DNA of 64,000 nt from Cyclina sinensis (Eukaryota; Mollusca; Bivalvia; Venerida; Veneridae): assembly GCA_012932295.1 (NCBI GenBank), contig JAAONU010000014.1, forward strand, positions 40,098,770-40,162,769. Reading direction: 5' to 3'. The position numbers and the translations under genes were made by a program. Shown here in pieces: positions 11,691 to 24,053 of this stretch. Within the stretch, counting starts at the first letter, position 1, and every line of letters begins with the position of its first letter. Below the pieces are notes generated by a model. The model had not been told where the DNA came from, searched no databases, and worked only from the letters and a program-made list of their open reading frames with translations.

Positions 11691-13566
11691 AAACAATTAA
11701 CTTTACTTTTCCTATTCTTCTGGTGCCGACATAGACCTCTATGCAGAAAAACATTGTGCTACATTCACCTTACATTTGAATATACATAGGGATTTTTACT
11801 ATACAAAGATTCAATGTGGCGTAAGCCACGTGTGTAGACGTGTGTTAGTGACATGAATTTACAACATTTGTTATTTTTGAATTACAAATTTCTTAGAAAT
11901 TACTATGACAGAAACAGAAATTGTATGAACTTTACTCGTATTATTGTCACAATTCTGTCTTACTTTAAACACATTCTTTCCTGACGTTAATATATTTTTC
12001 GGTCATTGTTCATTTTTCACTTAGTGAGTATCCAATAGTTGCTTTTCTTACTCATAGTCAGTTATTTGGTGCAATATATTCTCGATACATGCTGTGATTT
12101 TCTTGTCATAATCATGAAATGGCTAGTATATGTAACAAAAATTCAAACTGCTTTGTTGATTTTATTGAGGCTTCTTTTAAGCAGATCCCTTTTATAGCGG
12201 ATCACGAATAAATAAATACAACACAATAAACCTCTTCTTAAATTTAAAGAAAGTGTAAAACATTGTGAACAAAGTTTAACAAATACTCTAAAAACTGCGT
12301 GAAAAATGACGTATTCTGGATAAATTGTATGTTCTTACAAATCCTGATGATAAAAGAGTACACGAGTCCCTCAACAAAGTCATGCAGGAAACATCACCTG
12401 ATTTATTCTAACAAATTATTTTATGAAGACAGAGGTGTTTACAGTAAATTTCAATGATATTTTTGAAATTTATACTAAGTCGTGAAATATAAAACTAAAA
12501 CAGGATGGCCCTGATGGTCTAATATCGATCACCTGAGTACCATTGTGCTGAAAAGATAACAATAGAATACAGTCGAATGAAGTCTGTGACAAAAAGCATT
12601 CAAGGAATAAAAATGTTTTCACAATGTTTTACTTTCTGATGAGCTGGTATAGCAGATTATCACATTGAGTGATTCAATTTCAAACTTCTCTTTGCGATCG
12701 TCAAAACTAACATTCTGAATCATAGTATATTTGGACGAAGTTGTGAAGCGTACACAGTGTTTACATTTTTCAAGTATAATTTTAGTAGATCAAATTTCTA
12801 ATTGCCGGAATTTTTAGAAATATTTTAGCCGCTGTTTTAATTTATTTACATGTTTTAACAACTGGTTTGTTTAAGTACCAACGTGTATTTAAATTTTATC
12901 TGGGAACAAGCATACATGCATTTTTTATTATCCTTCGATGAACTGCTCTCATTAAATCAGAAAAAAATTATGGAATTTATTGTAAACAGTTGTTACCTTA
13001 TATGTAATTGTTTAAAGCAATATTCAAATACTTGAATGATTTAAACTTGAATCAGGTACACAATGTACACCGCGCAAACAAGATTTGAAATACTGTGTAG
13101 TCTAATCAGTGACAGAGGAGTTAACCGTTGATTTACAGGTAGGTATTTGTATTATATTGATTTGATATTTTCATTTTGGAGGAATTCCCATAAAGGCTTT
13201 AAACTTTAGAAAAGGAAGTAAATCATACAAACGATTAAACGGACATACTGAGGTCAGAATGTAACCATTTCTTTTGTAATCAATATCTTGTTTCTGTAAA
13301 CTGATATTTCAATGATTTCTCTAACCGTTAACAACTCATTTCTTTTTCTATTTTCCATTTTAGTTCTTAAAAATGTTAACCAGTTTAGATGTAATCGATA
13401 TTTATTTTTTTATATAATGTTAGGCCTGAAATAATGTCGTGCTTAATCTTGTTTTAAATGTGATTTCGCTACGACCTTTTCATTTCTAATGTAGATTATG
13501 TAAACAAAGTATCTTATATTATACTTTTTTCAGTGTTATATTGATGTAAAAGAGATGAAATAAAAG
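11691..13566. other. Intergenic, upstream of gene 2
   Basis: About 1.9 kb of AT-rich sequence without family exon signatures or long open frames. The promoter of gene 2 should lie near the right edge; none can be defined by eye. Confidence 0.5.
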
Positions 13567-16500
13567 ATGAGCTCCCATCAAAGGTAAATAAATCATAAAA
13601 TTATACTAGATTGTCAATATCGTAGGTTCACTAGCTGAATTTTTATTATATATACAGAAATGAAACACCATAATTTATCTAGGAAAACATACAGAAATAA
13701 GACAATTTTTGCATAGTGTGGAAATAATAGTCTTTATGAATATCATGTCGTTATGAATATAATAGTTAACAAATAAATAACATAAAATTCCATTGGAAAA
13801 GGGGAACAACTGCCATAAATGGCATCTAATCTTTTTAAAGTTTTACATGAGTTGTCCAGATTTTGTAAACGTGTAAAAGGTTAGGCATATATATGCACCT
13901 TTCAATGATACTTCTTTGATTCTGACGCTCACCAGACAATACGTCGTGGTTAATATTCTTAAAAGAAACAAAATAATGAACTTTACAATATTTCGGAGTT
14001 GTTTGTCTTTAAATGGTTCTTTTTTTCTTATTGATTGTTATTACGTAAACTTTTGTTCGCTATTTGAATGTCTTTGATTGTTTTACAAAGAATATTGTTA
14101 TTCCTGGTAATTTAAGGTTATTATCTCTGACAAAAGTTTACTTACTGTTTTTTTTCTTCACAATCAACATAGATCAAAATACGAGAAAAGCAAGGAAGAT
14201 GATGACTTTGAAATTCTGCAAAGTATGTCACAACCTCACATCAGAGAATTATTGGATCTGCTGTCATCAAAACTTCCGACTTTGGTTCAAAGCGCCAAGC
14301 ATGAACTTGAAGAAGAACTCATTCTGAACGTTAGTGTATTTTTGTTACTTTAACCATTTATTTCATATTCATGTTTTATGAACGCGCTTTGATGAAACGT
14401 ACGACAAAAGTGCAATCAAAAATAGATTGTGCTTGATGAATTATAGGTCCGAAGTTCTCTTTTATTAAATTTAAACTTGATAAAAAAAGCTTATAAATTT
14501 TCGCAGTTACACATTATGATATTAAATTATTCATAATTTTTCAGCTCTGTTAGTGCACTAGTTATATACTTTCAAAGTAGATGAATATATATCATTTTCT
14601 CTACAATATTAATTCACTTCAAAACTACTGAAACATAACAAGTGTATGTTTGTTTTGTTTTTGTCTGATGATGAAAATTAAGACGTTTGCATGAAAATCA
14701 AAACTTTTACACTTGTTAGAGTATGTTCTTGGAGTAATGAATGTTGATCATTTTAGACTGAAGCAGAAACTACAAAGCATTTGAAAAAGTATTTGAAAGA
14801 AGCACAAAAACGAATTGATGAACTCGAGTTGAAACTTGGTGAAAAAGACAAGGGGATAAAGTCCTACCAGTCTACTATCTCGAGTCTGGAGGATAAACTG
14901 GACCATGAACAGAAGTCAAAGATGGAACTTGAGAGGAGATTACAAGAATCATCAAAGCATATTGAAAAGTTGACAAAAGAAGTACAAACTGCAAATGCCG
15001 AAGAAAAGATTACCAAAAGAGAACTCCAAGATAAAGCAGAAGAATTGAGAAAAACTAAATGTGAACTAGAAGACACTAAAACAAGGTGTCCTTTTTTAAT
15101 TGTTTTACACATTTACGTAAATTGAATACAAACATATCTATTGACTTAAAAGTGCGTGATTTCAAATTGATGAATCTTTTTCTTGATATATTTTAACGAC
15201 AATCATATATATGCATAAACGTCTCTTTTAGGCTCAGTAGATCAATGGGTGACAAACTGACCGACTCCAATCCAGATATAGCTGATCTAAGTGACAAAAA
15301 CCGTCCTACGAAACTTGCCGAACGCTACCAGGAGATTTACGACAATGAATGGACAGATGCTTTTGAAATAATTCAGAAGATATCTGGAGACGATGAGAAG
15401 AATGTAACATCGTTATTGATAAGCATATTAATGGTATGTTTTCTACTGGTTTAGAAATTGTTCCAAATAGTTTTTCTAAACTTTTTTTGTGAGTAAATGT
15501 CATTTTCCTAACCGTAAAGTGTATAATTTCCGCCATTATCCGACGCATCATAAGCCTTTAAGTTGTAGAAACAAAAGTTGACTAGAAAGCTGATATTTTA
15601 CTCTTATTTCTTCACTTAACTTTCTTAAATCTACTTGATTGAAATTATCTAAACAACAATACTTTCAGGATACAATGTCATTTTGCCAGAGAGAGGCTGA
15701 ATTTCATATGAAAGAAATAGAGAAAGCAATGATTCAGAACGACTCGTCGGCCGTAAGTTGTCATGCTCCTAAAATGATTAAATTAAGTTTAAATTAATAT
15801 TAGATATATAGCATATTAAGGACAGATCTTAAAAATACTTTCATTGTTAAGGAGGAATCACGTACATGTAATTGCAAATTGTGTTCGTATTAGTTTAAAG
15901 CGTATCCTTTGCGAATGAAAATAAAAAATGAGATCACAACAAACAAGATCCGTGTTAGATATGATAATCTCCCATTTCAAATTATTACCTTGGTGAGTTT
16001 CCACTTAGGATGAGTGGGACTTCACTGAAACAGATGTGAGTTTGGGCTACGTAACGTGCTATGTCTATGTAACGCATGTCTACATAAAACGACGGACCAT
16101 ATCCACAACTAATTGCGGGGAGGTACTGTGAAATATCAACAGAATCTTTGCAGTTGTTTTTGAGTCATAATTCCGTTATGTTCATTAAAACCTCCATAAA
16201 GAAATAAAGAAATGTAATTGTGAAGGGAGGTTATAAAATACGTGGTAAGACAGATTCATGGTTCTTGCTGACTGCACTTCCTAATCATGTTCTCTATCAG
16301 TGTGTGAACTATAAAAAAATGCACATTTTTTCATTTGTCTTCTTGACAAGGATGTATTAAAACCCAATGTTTCTTTTTTGTGTATACTCAGGACAAGGGG
16401 AATAACAAATGTAGAATAATTTCGTAAACAGATAGAAAGAGTTACGGTTCGTACAGAATGAGTTTCTACTAGTAGTAACAACCACCGTTTTGTGAAATCA

Positions 16501-19485
16501 CAGTTACATGCCGTGAAAACTTCGTGATTTGATATAGACATGCATTATAAAATATGCATAGTTTTTTGAGACAGTTAAAAAATGAGGCAAATAAAAGTAA
16601 TGGATCAAACCAGTTGCACTCGCTGTAAACAACAGCCATGATTGTGTAATCTGAATCACTTAAATAGTTCTGTTAGTTCTGCTCTGGACAAAATAATAAA
16701 ATATAATAAAGGGCAACAATTAAAAAATATAGCGAGAAAGAGTTCAATAGGTTTCTAGTTTGGACAAGCATTCAAGAACATAATAAAGGCAGATAATTTA
16801 AAACTGGACAGGTTAATGTTACAGTTCTTAAACAAAATCCCTTTTATAGAATTTTAGTTACCTTCCGGGTTAGATTTAATAAAAAAGCAAATGGAGATTA
16901 TAAAAAAATGGATAAGACAGAGAAATGGTTTCTGCAAACTGCACACCGACTCCATGTACTCTATCACTGTGTTTGATTTCAACTAAATTCTTTTAACTAT
17001 GTTTGAGTTGCGATTGTGGGACGTTTTTTTGCTATATTATAAGGGGACATAATTCGAGAGAGAGTGAAAAAGTAGAATTATGGTTCTTAAGAACTGCACT
17101 CCCACTTAAGTTCCTCTATCATTGTATGCAATATGAACTGGTTTTCTTCATAACTTTTAGAGTTACGCTCTGGACAGAAAAAAAGTCTAAAGGGAGATAT
17201 TTAAGAATGGGACTAGGATTAGCAATTGCCCTTGTACTGTGCAATACCTTTCAATGCCCTTAAACATTGTGTGAAGTTTATACAAATTCCTTTCAATACT
17301 GTCGGACGGAATGAAAGGAGGAAGGACATTACTATATTCCTCCCGCCTATCGGCGGTGGGATAACAATGTACAAGTTTGATTTACGCTCATTTTATTTGT
17401 GTGGAAAACTTCACACATAACAACTCTTAATATTTAACACACATGGATTCTATTAATAAATATAAATGTAGGTCACGCAGACATTGTAAATGTTGCCATA
17501 TATATTTAAAAGCATTGTTGGAGATTCTTGTGTACCAGAAGTAAACTGAGACTGCAAAAAGGCGAGTTCCGGCTTTTTTGTCAAGACATATGTCTGAATC
17601 CCAAAATTTAAAAAGCAGTTATTATATTCATCATTGATAGAAATAATGCAGAAGTTTTTGTTTCCCTCTTAGCCCGACAACGGAATTTCTCAAAACGTCA
17701 AGAAGCAATTAAAAGACTGTAGGAGAGCTGTTGCCCAGATTTCAGCAATGCATTTCTACAAGGTTTGTTGTTTGTTTGCAGTGTTAACGTTTTCTACGTA
17801 CATGCTGTATCTACATCAATCAAAACTTCTACAAAACTTCTACATTTTTGTACAGGGAATTACCTGACTACAGAAGCATTTAGAGATTTAGAGAATAATC
17901 ATGTTTATTTCATTTCATGTAGTCAAAAGCATGAAGTATACAGGAAAAACCAAATGTAACAAATCAGTTTATTACCAACTGTTGTAACCATGTTCATAAG
18001 CGTATTAGGCTTTTGCAATATTAAAATTGGAGTGCTAAGCAGTTTTGTTTAGTTGTCAGGTTTTTATAAATTGCTCATAGCAAAATCAATTAAAGTGCAA
18101 ATTCTGGCCTTTTCATTTGTATGATATTTTTTTTTTCAAGTCAGTATTGAAACAATTTTTGTAACATATTTTCAACAATCATTTCAGAAATATGAGGAAG
18201 AGCTGCAAATATCATTTTCGTCTACTGCAAGAAAGGCTAGGATGGTTCCTAAGTTCGTTAAAGCTTGTTTTAACTTCTGCTGGTTGTCATCGGCAAGTGT
18301 ATCGATTTTTATAGTTAATAAGCTAGTTATAAGATATAGATGTCTTTTTTATTTGAACTGATCAAGTTTTCAAAAGGAATTGTGTACGATGCATATTTGA
18401 CTTGAACAATTTAAAGTTCATAGACTTGAACTTTGAATAAAAGTTTTGTACTCATGATAAGCTTCAAGTTCAGAATTAGCTACAAAGAGGATGTAATTTC
18501 CATACCATGGTACGATTGGGAAATTTATTTGTTTTCCAGAAGTTTAAGTTTATGGGATATGATTTAATAAGTATATGTTCGAAGACAAGTAGATTTTGTT
18601 TTGGTGTAATTTGGCGTTACAAAAATATCTATTTTTTCCTGAAAGATTTTAAAAATAAATTTTAAATCAACAAATAATGTGTATTTTGCAATATATTTTA
18701 AACTACATTACACTGCATTTAAAACTATCCTTGAAGTCAGTTCACCACATTCTATAAACTCTTATTATTTCTAATCATACCCCCATATCATGAATTGGCA
18801 GAAGCTAAATCTTCTTACTGCTATAAGATTATAAGTTCGATTATCAATAATTTAAAGATTTTTGTTAAAGGTTCAAGATCCACCCATTGTGTTTGCTCCG
18901 AATGTAAACACAGGAGATCGGTTTGATAACAATGTCTACAAAGCGTACACTAGAAGCGGAGATAGAGTCGAATTCGTTGTTTGGCCAGCACTTCTTCTTC
19001 ACCAAAATGGCCCGGTTTTGTGTAAAGGAATCGCCCAGTGCATTGCTGATACATCTCGAAGACAAAAATCTCCAAGCCTAGATGATCATCAACAAGATTA
19101 TGCTCATAAGAGACATTTCGGACGCTTCTCTGGTGAAGTAAAACCCTTAACAGTAAGAACTGAAGATTCTTTCTATGCGAGAGACCTTACCAGAAGTTTA
19201 TCGTACAAAAGCAGAACAGATACCCGGGGATATGAAAACTATTTGAGTAGATATAATGTCGACTTCATACCGTCATACCAGCAAACTGTACCAAGAAAAT
19301 CGCACCTAGCATATAAGTCAAACATGTATCAATACGACAATGCAACAGCAGTAGATACAGCTCCATCAGAGAGTGACATCGATAAGTATTTCAGGCATAT
19401 AGAAATGTTTGGTAGGGCAGAAGCAAAAATTATATTAGGATCGAAGTATGACATCTGTTACCGGTACATTAATAATTTGAATTGA
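13567..19485 (+). CDS. Gene 2: MIEAP-like coiled-coil protein (8 exons)
   Basis: Exons: 13567-13583, 14173-14329, 14757-15085, 15232-15433, 15669-15752, 17673-17762, 18188-18298, 18871-19485. The sum is 1605 nt, 534 aa, with all phases consistent. Size is near the roughly 540 aa I recall for vertebrate MIEAP/SPATA18. Residues 59-168 form a long Lys/Glu-rich coiled coil; 169-235 carry ADLSD, NRPTKLAE (191-198) and YDNEWTDAF. Residues 264-330 are helical and end FCW. The terminal exon has VQDPPIV (331-337), YT.SG, VVWPALLLH (W368) and CKGIAQ, then a ~150-residue polar tail rich in Arg, Tyr, Ser and Asp ending in a helix-like segment related to the tails of the minus-strand copies. Donors after 15085 (GTGTCC) and 18298 (GTGTAT) are weak. 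The 17-nt first coding exon is the least certain, but its phase fits exactly. A possible polyadenylation signal (AATAAA) lies at 19874-19879. Function in mitochondrial quality control is inferred from the family. Confidence 0.83.
16100..17363. repeat. Decayed relative of the ~157-bp array element (gene 2 intron 5)
   Basis: Contains recurrent variants of 'gacagattcatggttcttgc..actgcacttcc' (near 16250 and 17075), 'ttctctatcagtgtgtga' and 'gagttacgctctggaca'. It ends at about 17345-17363 in 'cccgcctatcggcggtggga', matching the terminal motif of the element at 10511-11690. Divergence is much greater than in that array, so this is an older insertion of the same family. Open frames inside (16281-16541, 17003-17263, 17226-17420) are repeat translations. 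Confidence 0.65.
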
Positions 19486-20073
19486 AGAAGTCATCTGAAC
19501 TTCTTTGATTTAGTTTGATACGATTTTTTAGTTTTAAAGACTTAAGGTTTTGTACTTGTAGTTGATCTTTTTAAATTATTATTTTCTGTTTAACTTGTTT
19601 TCATTAGATAAATTCATTAAAATATTAATCATTACAGTATCTTTAGTTTGATCATGTTTACATTTGACAAACGAAACATTTATACAAGTTATATGACATT
19701 TTTTAAATGTCTTGCCTTTTTAAGATATGAAATATGATAACTAAAGAAGACTTGCAAAATTTTGCTGTTTACTACATCTAGTTGTTGAAAATAGGGGGTT
19801 TATAAAGTTGTTATTAATTACGTTTGAAAGAAATGGAAAGTTTATTTTATACTTATAAATGAAATTTTGATGAAATAAATTGCGTATTTTCATTTTCCAT
19901 ATTTTCACTGTAAAAATTTATTTTTCACTGCAGTGAAACATATTTTCCGTATTTTCACTGGTGTCTTGCAGGACTACTTTTTTCTAAATTCAGCCAGTAC
20001 ACTAAATTAAAGGGGAATTCTTTCCAATCTTAAGGTCAAAAAAAGAGTAAAGTATATAATAAACAGAAAATTA
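19486..20073. other. 3' flank of gene 2, non-coding
   Basis: AT-rich, presumably including the 3' UTR. No other gene was seen. Confidence 0.45.
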
Positions 20074-20229
20074 AAGTTTTTTCATTAAATACGGGATTTA
20101 TTTTCATCTCGTGGTATGAAAATTATCATATTTCACTCGTGGCTATCGCCACTCATGAGATATTTATTTTCATACCACTCGTTGAAAATAAATCCCGTAT
20201 TTATAGAAAAAACTTGAATATCCTCTATG
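20074..20229. repeat. Foldback (hairpin) element, copy 1
   Basis: Two arms of about 50 bp are near-perfect inverted repeats: 'acgggatttattttcatctc' on the left is mirrored by 'gaaaataaatcccgtattta' on the right. They surround 'tttcactcgtggctatcgcc'. The element ends 'gaatatcctctatgt'. The same centre and the same 'aatatcctctat' end occur at 48135-48297 and 52890-53054, defining one element family. Confidence 0.8.
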
Positions 20230-21450
20230 TATTAAAGTTTGTACAATGTTTGACACCTATATTTAAACGTAGCAACTGCTTTTCATCTTTTCAGTACTTC
20301 ATTTGACTTGAGATGTAGGCAAAATTGTCAGGCTGAAATTAGATCATCTATTACTTTAAAGTAGAATTTGCATCTTATTTTCTCTAGCAAAATATTGTAG
20401 AAATATTATGTAGTAGTTTGCGCTTTAGAACATGACCTAGGCTGACTGAGAGAGCCAAATACTAAAGATCACTGTCTTGCTTCGTCTTTATTTTACTATG
20501 TGGGTATATTATACAAGACATTAATTAATATTTTATGAATTGTTTTTACTGTATGCATACATTGTAAGAAACTGAATGTATCAAATGTTAAATATATTTA
20601 GCTGTACACTGTGTTAGGTCTTGTGTCTATGAAATACAAAAATAAAAACAAAGCACAAACAAACGAACATACTCTTAAATCACAGACGTCCTGCAGAAAA
20701 AGGTGCGTCGGACGTTTGATATTTTATTGAAAAATATAGCTTGTTATAAAAAGGACAGTTTAAACGCTTATTTCTACCTTCTTTGGGTACGATTTTGTTT
20801 TTAATAAATGTTTCATGTATTAAATTCTAAGCGACAATATGCACTGCAACTCCTAAAACAAGATGTCTCAACTTTTTGGGATGATACCTTAAATAAAGTA
20901 TATCATCTGATGAAAACCTTGACTAAGGAAGAGCTATTTATATATGTGTGTGTATTTAGACAGACAGACAGACAGACAGACAGACGTACGATCGAGAGGA
21001 TAGAAAATGATTAGGTAATCAATTAACGAGCTATATTAGTTGAACTTATTGTAGTTATGGTGACAAATGACAGATTCGGTAATCATGGTACTTATTTTTT
21101 ACTTCTTTTAGGCTATCTATTGTTTGTCTACTTTGTTTAACTAACAGAATTAAGCACATAAATCAACGACTCTCTTACTGCGAGTATGTTGGTCATTTAT
21201 TGATAAAATTAAAACGCAGCAGATTAGTTTTTTTGTAAACTCCGATAACTATCTGCTTTGAAAGAGAAAAATTATGTGTAATATTATCTTGATTTTTTCA
21301 GTCAGTTCCTTTCAAAAACTGACAACTAACAAAATTTGATTATTTTTAGATGTATTTTGATGTGCCTTCTCAAACTCCTCATATACGCCTCTTAGCCTAC
21401 AACAACCCTTGCCCCTGAATAACCACGACGGACTATGTATAAAAAATAGA
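20230..21450. other. Non-coding; contains a (CAGA)n microsatellite
   Basis: No supported exon. A run of about seven CAGA units lies at 20957-20985. The 68-codon frame across it (20808-21014) is not supported as a gene. Confidence 0.5.
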
Positions 21451-21830
21451 TTAACATTTCTTCTCGTGTTTGCTCTCTTTCATGTCTAGGCATTTTTTTA
21501 AAACTGAACTTTCTACAACGTATCTGGTCGTAACTGTTGTCTGCATATAAGAATGCTTTGTTTCTTCCGCACCTGTTGCTCTATGATGTCTGTCTTCACC
21601 TATCCTTTTTTCCCTTTTATTATGTAACTTTGATATTTCATGTTTTTTGATAAGATCGAATATATACTTGATGTTTGGTTGATTCAGCACAACTTCTCCT
21701 GTCAAAGGTATGGCACTCATTACAATCAAATTGTACCAAACTACTTCCAGACAATTTCCGTTGTTTTGGGTACACACCATTCGGATGATATCGAATCTTC
21801 CAGAAGCAAAATGTTTAAAAGGGGAACCAA
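21451..21830 (-). pseudogene. Relic terminal exon of a MIEAP-like gene
   Basis: Minus-strand translation resembles terminal exons of the family. 'IVMSAIPLTGEVVL' matches 'IVLSQIPLKGVVL' of the 45-kb copy. Further on, 'EDRHHRATGAEETKHSYMQ' followed by TTVTT matches 'EDRHYRSYSAGHTRPSYQQ' followed by TTVTT of the 24-kb copy. The VVWPALLL/KGVAQ core is missing between these blocks, and the final SPTREEM segment is recognisable only in another frame (a 1-nt shift near 21480). No upstream exons were found beside it. It is a decayed fragment, not a gene. Confidence 0.72.
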
Positions 21831-21849
21831 CAACTAAAGCAGTATTTCT

Positions 21850-23000
21850 TCTTGTATTTCCTTAACCTTTATCGAACATGTAAACAAATATCAAATAATT
21901 ACTCATTAGTGATAGAAGCAGTACTGTTCATTTCGGTACGAGCACTGGTTAGGACATTAGACTTAAGTCATTGAGAAAAAACTAATAAGCTACAAAATCA
22001 GATACATTGTATAATTATCTTTTTGGCTGTATGGTATTCCTGCACTTGAAATTGATTTACGTTATATTAATTTACCAATAAACCTAAAATGGACAATATG
22101 TAGTTAATAAACGGCACAAGTTTTCCTTACTGTAAGTTACATTATTTATGTGACAGCTTTTTAATTTGTGAACTTGAAGATTAAAGTGTCTAGCAAAAAA
22201 TATCAAAAACTAATACTCTCAAAGATCTGGTACTACAAATAAATATGGAGACAAAAAGTTACCATGAAAATTCAAATTGTCCGATACTTTCTCTTTTAGA
22301 ATGCAATGAACATGTATATTCTATCATATCTGGACTTTCATGAGTGGTACACAGCAATGAACATTTATTTTGAACATTGTTTTTATGCCAGTAAAAGTCT
22401 CTGCAGTAGCCACTTTGTCAGTGTGTTTATATTTTGTGCAGAGAAGTAAACTGTTCTTCCGTTAAGTATTTTTTTACTATTTGATTGAGTCTCTTTGTCT
22501 TCTTTTATGCAGACAGAACATTACTGGCTGTTACTTTGCTCCATTTGCTAGATCCTTGTTTGACTTTTTATAGTGATTGAAATGGATTTGATAGCTCTTA
22601 ACAGTTTTAGAATTAACAGAAGTTTAAAATGTATTGAATTATTAGAATTATAATATCTGCGCAAGGAGCATATTTGATAAATAGTTGATGTTTTGTGTAA
22701 CGAAAAAGGTAAGAGAGAATAAAGAGATAAGAAAATGAGTGACCATACCAGATGGTGGTATAAGATATCGCTAAAATTACTATTTTAGCCTCTTGCATGT
22801 TTGTTGGGTATGCTACAAATACATCTTATTACAATACATATATATTCTTAGTGTACTTCTTGTTTTAATGTTATTACATCATCTTCGTAGAATTTGAAAA
22901 TAAAATACATATATATACATGCATTTTTTTATTTGTACTACATGATTGTAATCTTGATCATATATTTTCAACCCCTTTTACTGCTTTTTAACAGCAACAG
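21850..23000. other. Non-coding
   Basis: AT-rich spacer; no exon, repeat family or RNA gene was recognised. Confidence 0.45.
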
Positions 23001-24053
23001 AAGCATAATCATATAGATTTGTAGCTAGTGATCCACGGGAAGGAGACATTTTTAAATTTCTTATCTGTAACATCATTAAAAAGACAGTCACAGTCAGTCA
23101 TAGTCAAATTTGAAGTTTACATGCAAAACTATACATGTTGTCCAAATTTCACTTCACTGATGTAGTGTCAAATACATCAAGTAGGTCAAGGTCATGGGCG
23201 TCCAAATTAAACGTTGAAATGTGCAACCAAATGATACCTGTTGCAGATTTTATTGCTCAAGCATACAAAACAAAGACAAAATAAGTTTAATCTAGTACCG
23301 AAATTGATATCTACATGCAAAACTGAAAATATTGTCCAAATATCATAGGCATTTCTTCAAAAGACAATGAAGTAGATCAGTAAGTCAAGGTAAAGGTCAT
23401 ATGAAAATAAATATTTTTTTCTTATGTAAGTCTATGCAAAAACAATCGATCCTTTGAACGGAGCCAGTTTTAATCCGACTGTCATCCTTTGAACAATCAT
23501 GGTATAGTTCTACTAAACAATGCTTCACAACAAATATCTAGATTCCATTCCCAGCAATTATAAAGAAAAGTTTAATGAAAGTTTTTCCTAAATATGTCCT
23601 TAGATAAAACGTAACCCAAAGAACAATCCTACTAGAGGTCCACTACTCCAGGCCCTGCACAGAAGAAAAAACGTAAATCAAAGACGAATAATTTAAGAGA
23701 TAGATGTTCAAATCACATCCTGGCATCATTGTTACTGATCAAAAACATTTCCAAACTGAAACGAAATACTTAGGTTCATTCAGTATTTGGGACTGACTGT
23801 GAACGCCACTTTATTACTAAAAAGTCCGAAGGTATACATTTTATTTCTTGTAAAATTCTGCACATTATTTCTTGATTTTATCTGTACCTTAGAAAAAAAA
23901 ACTTAACAACATGTCTCACATATGATCAATTAATGTGCCTGATAGAAAAAATTCAGAAATATATTGCATTTTTATTATAACTTTATTAAATCAAACAAAT
24001 GAACTCTACAGTTCCTCAACAAAGTAAATTTTTGATGAAACGTTTTGTTTTCA

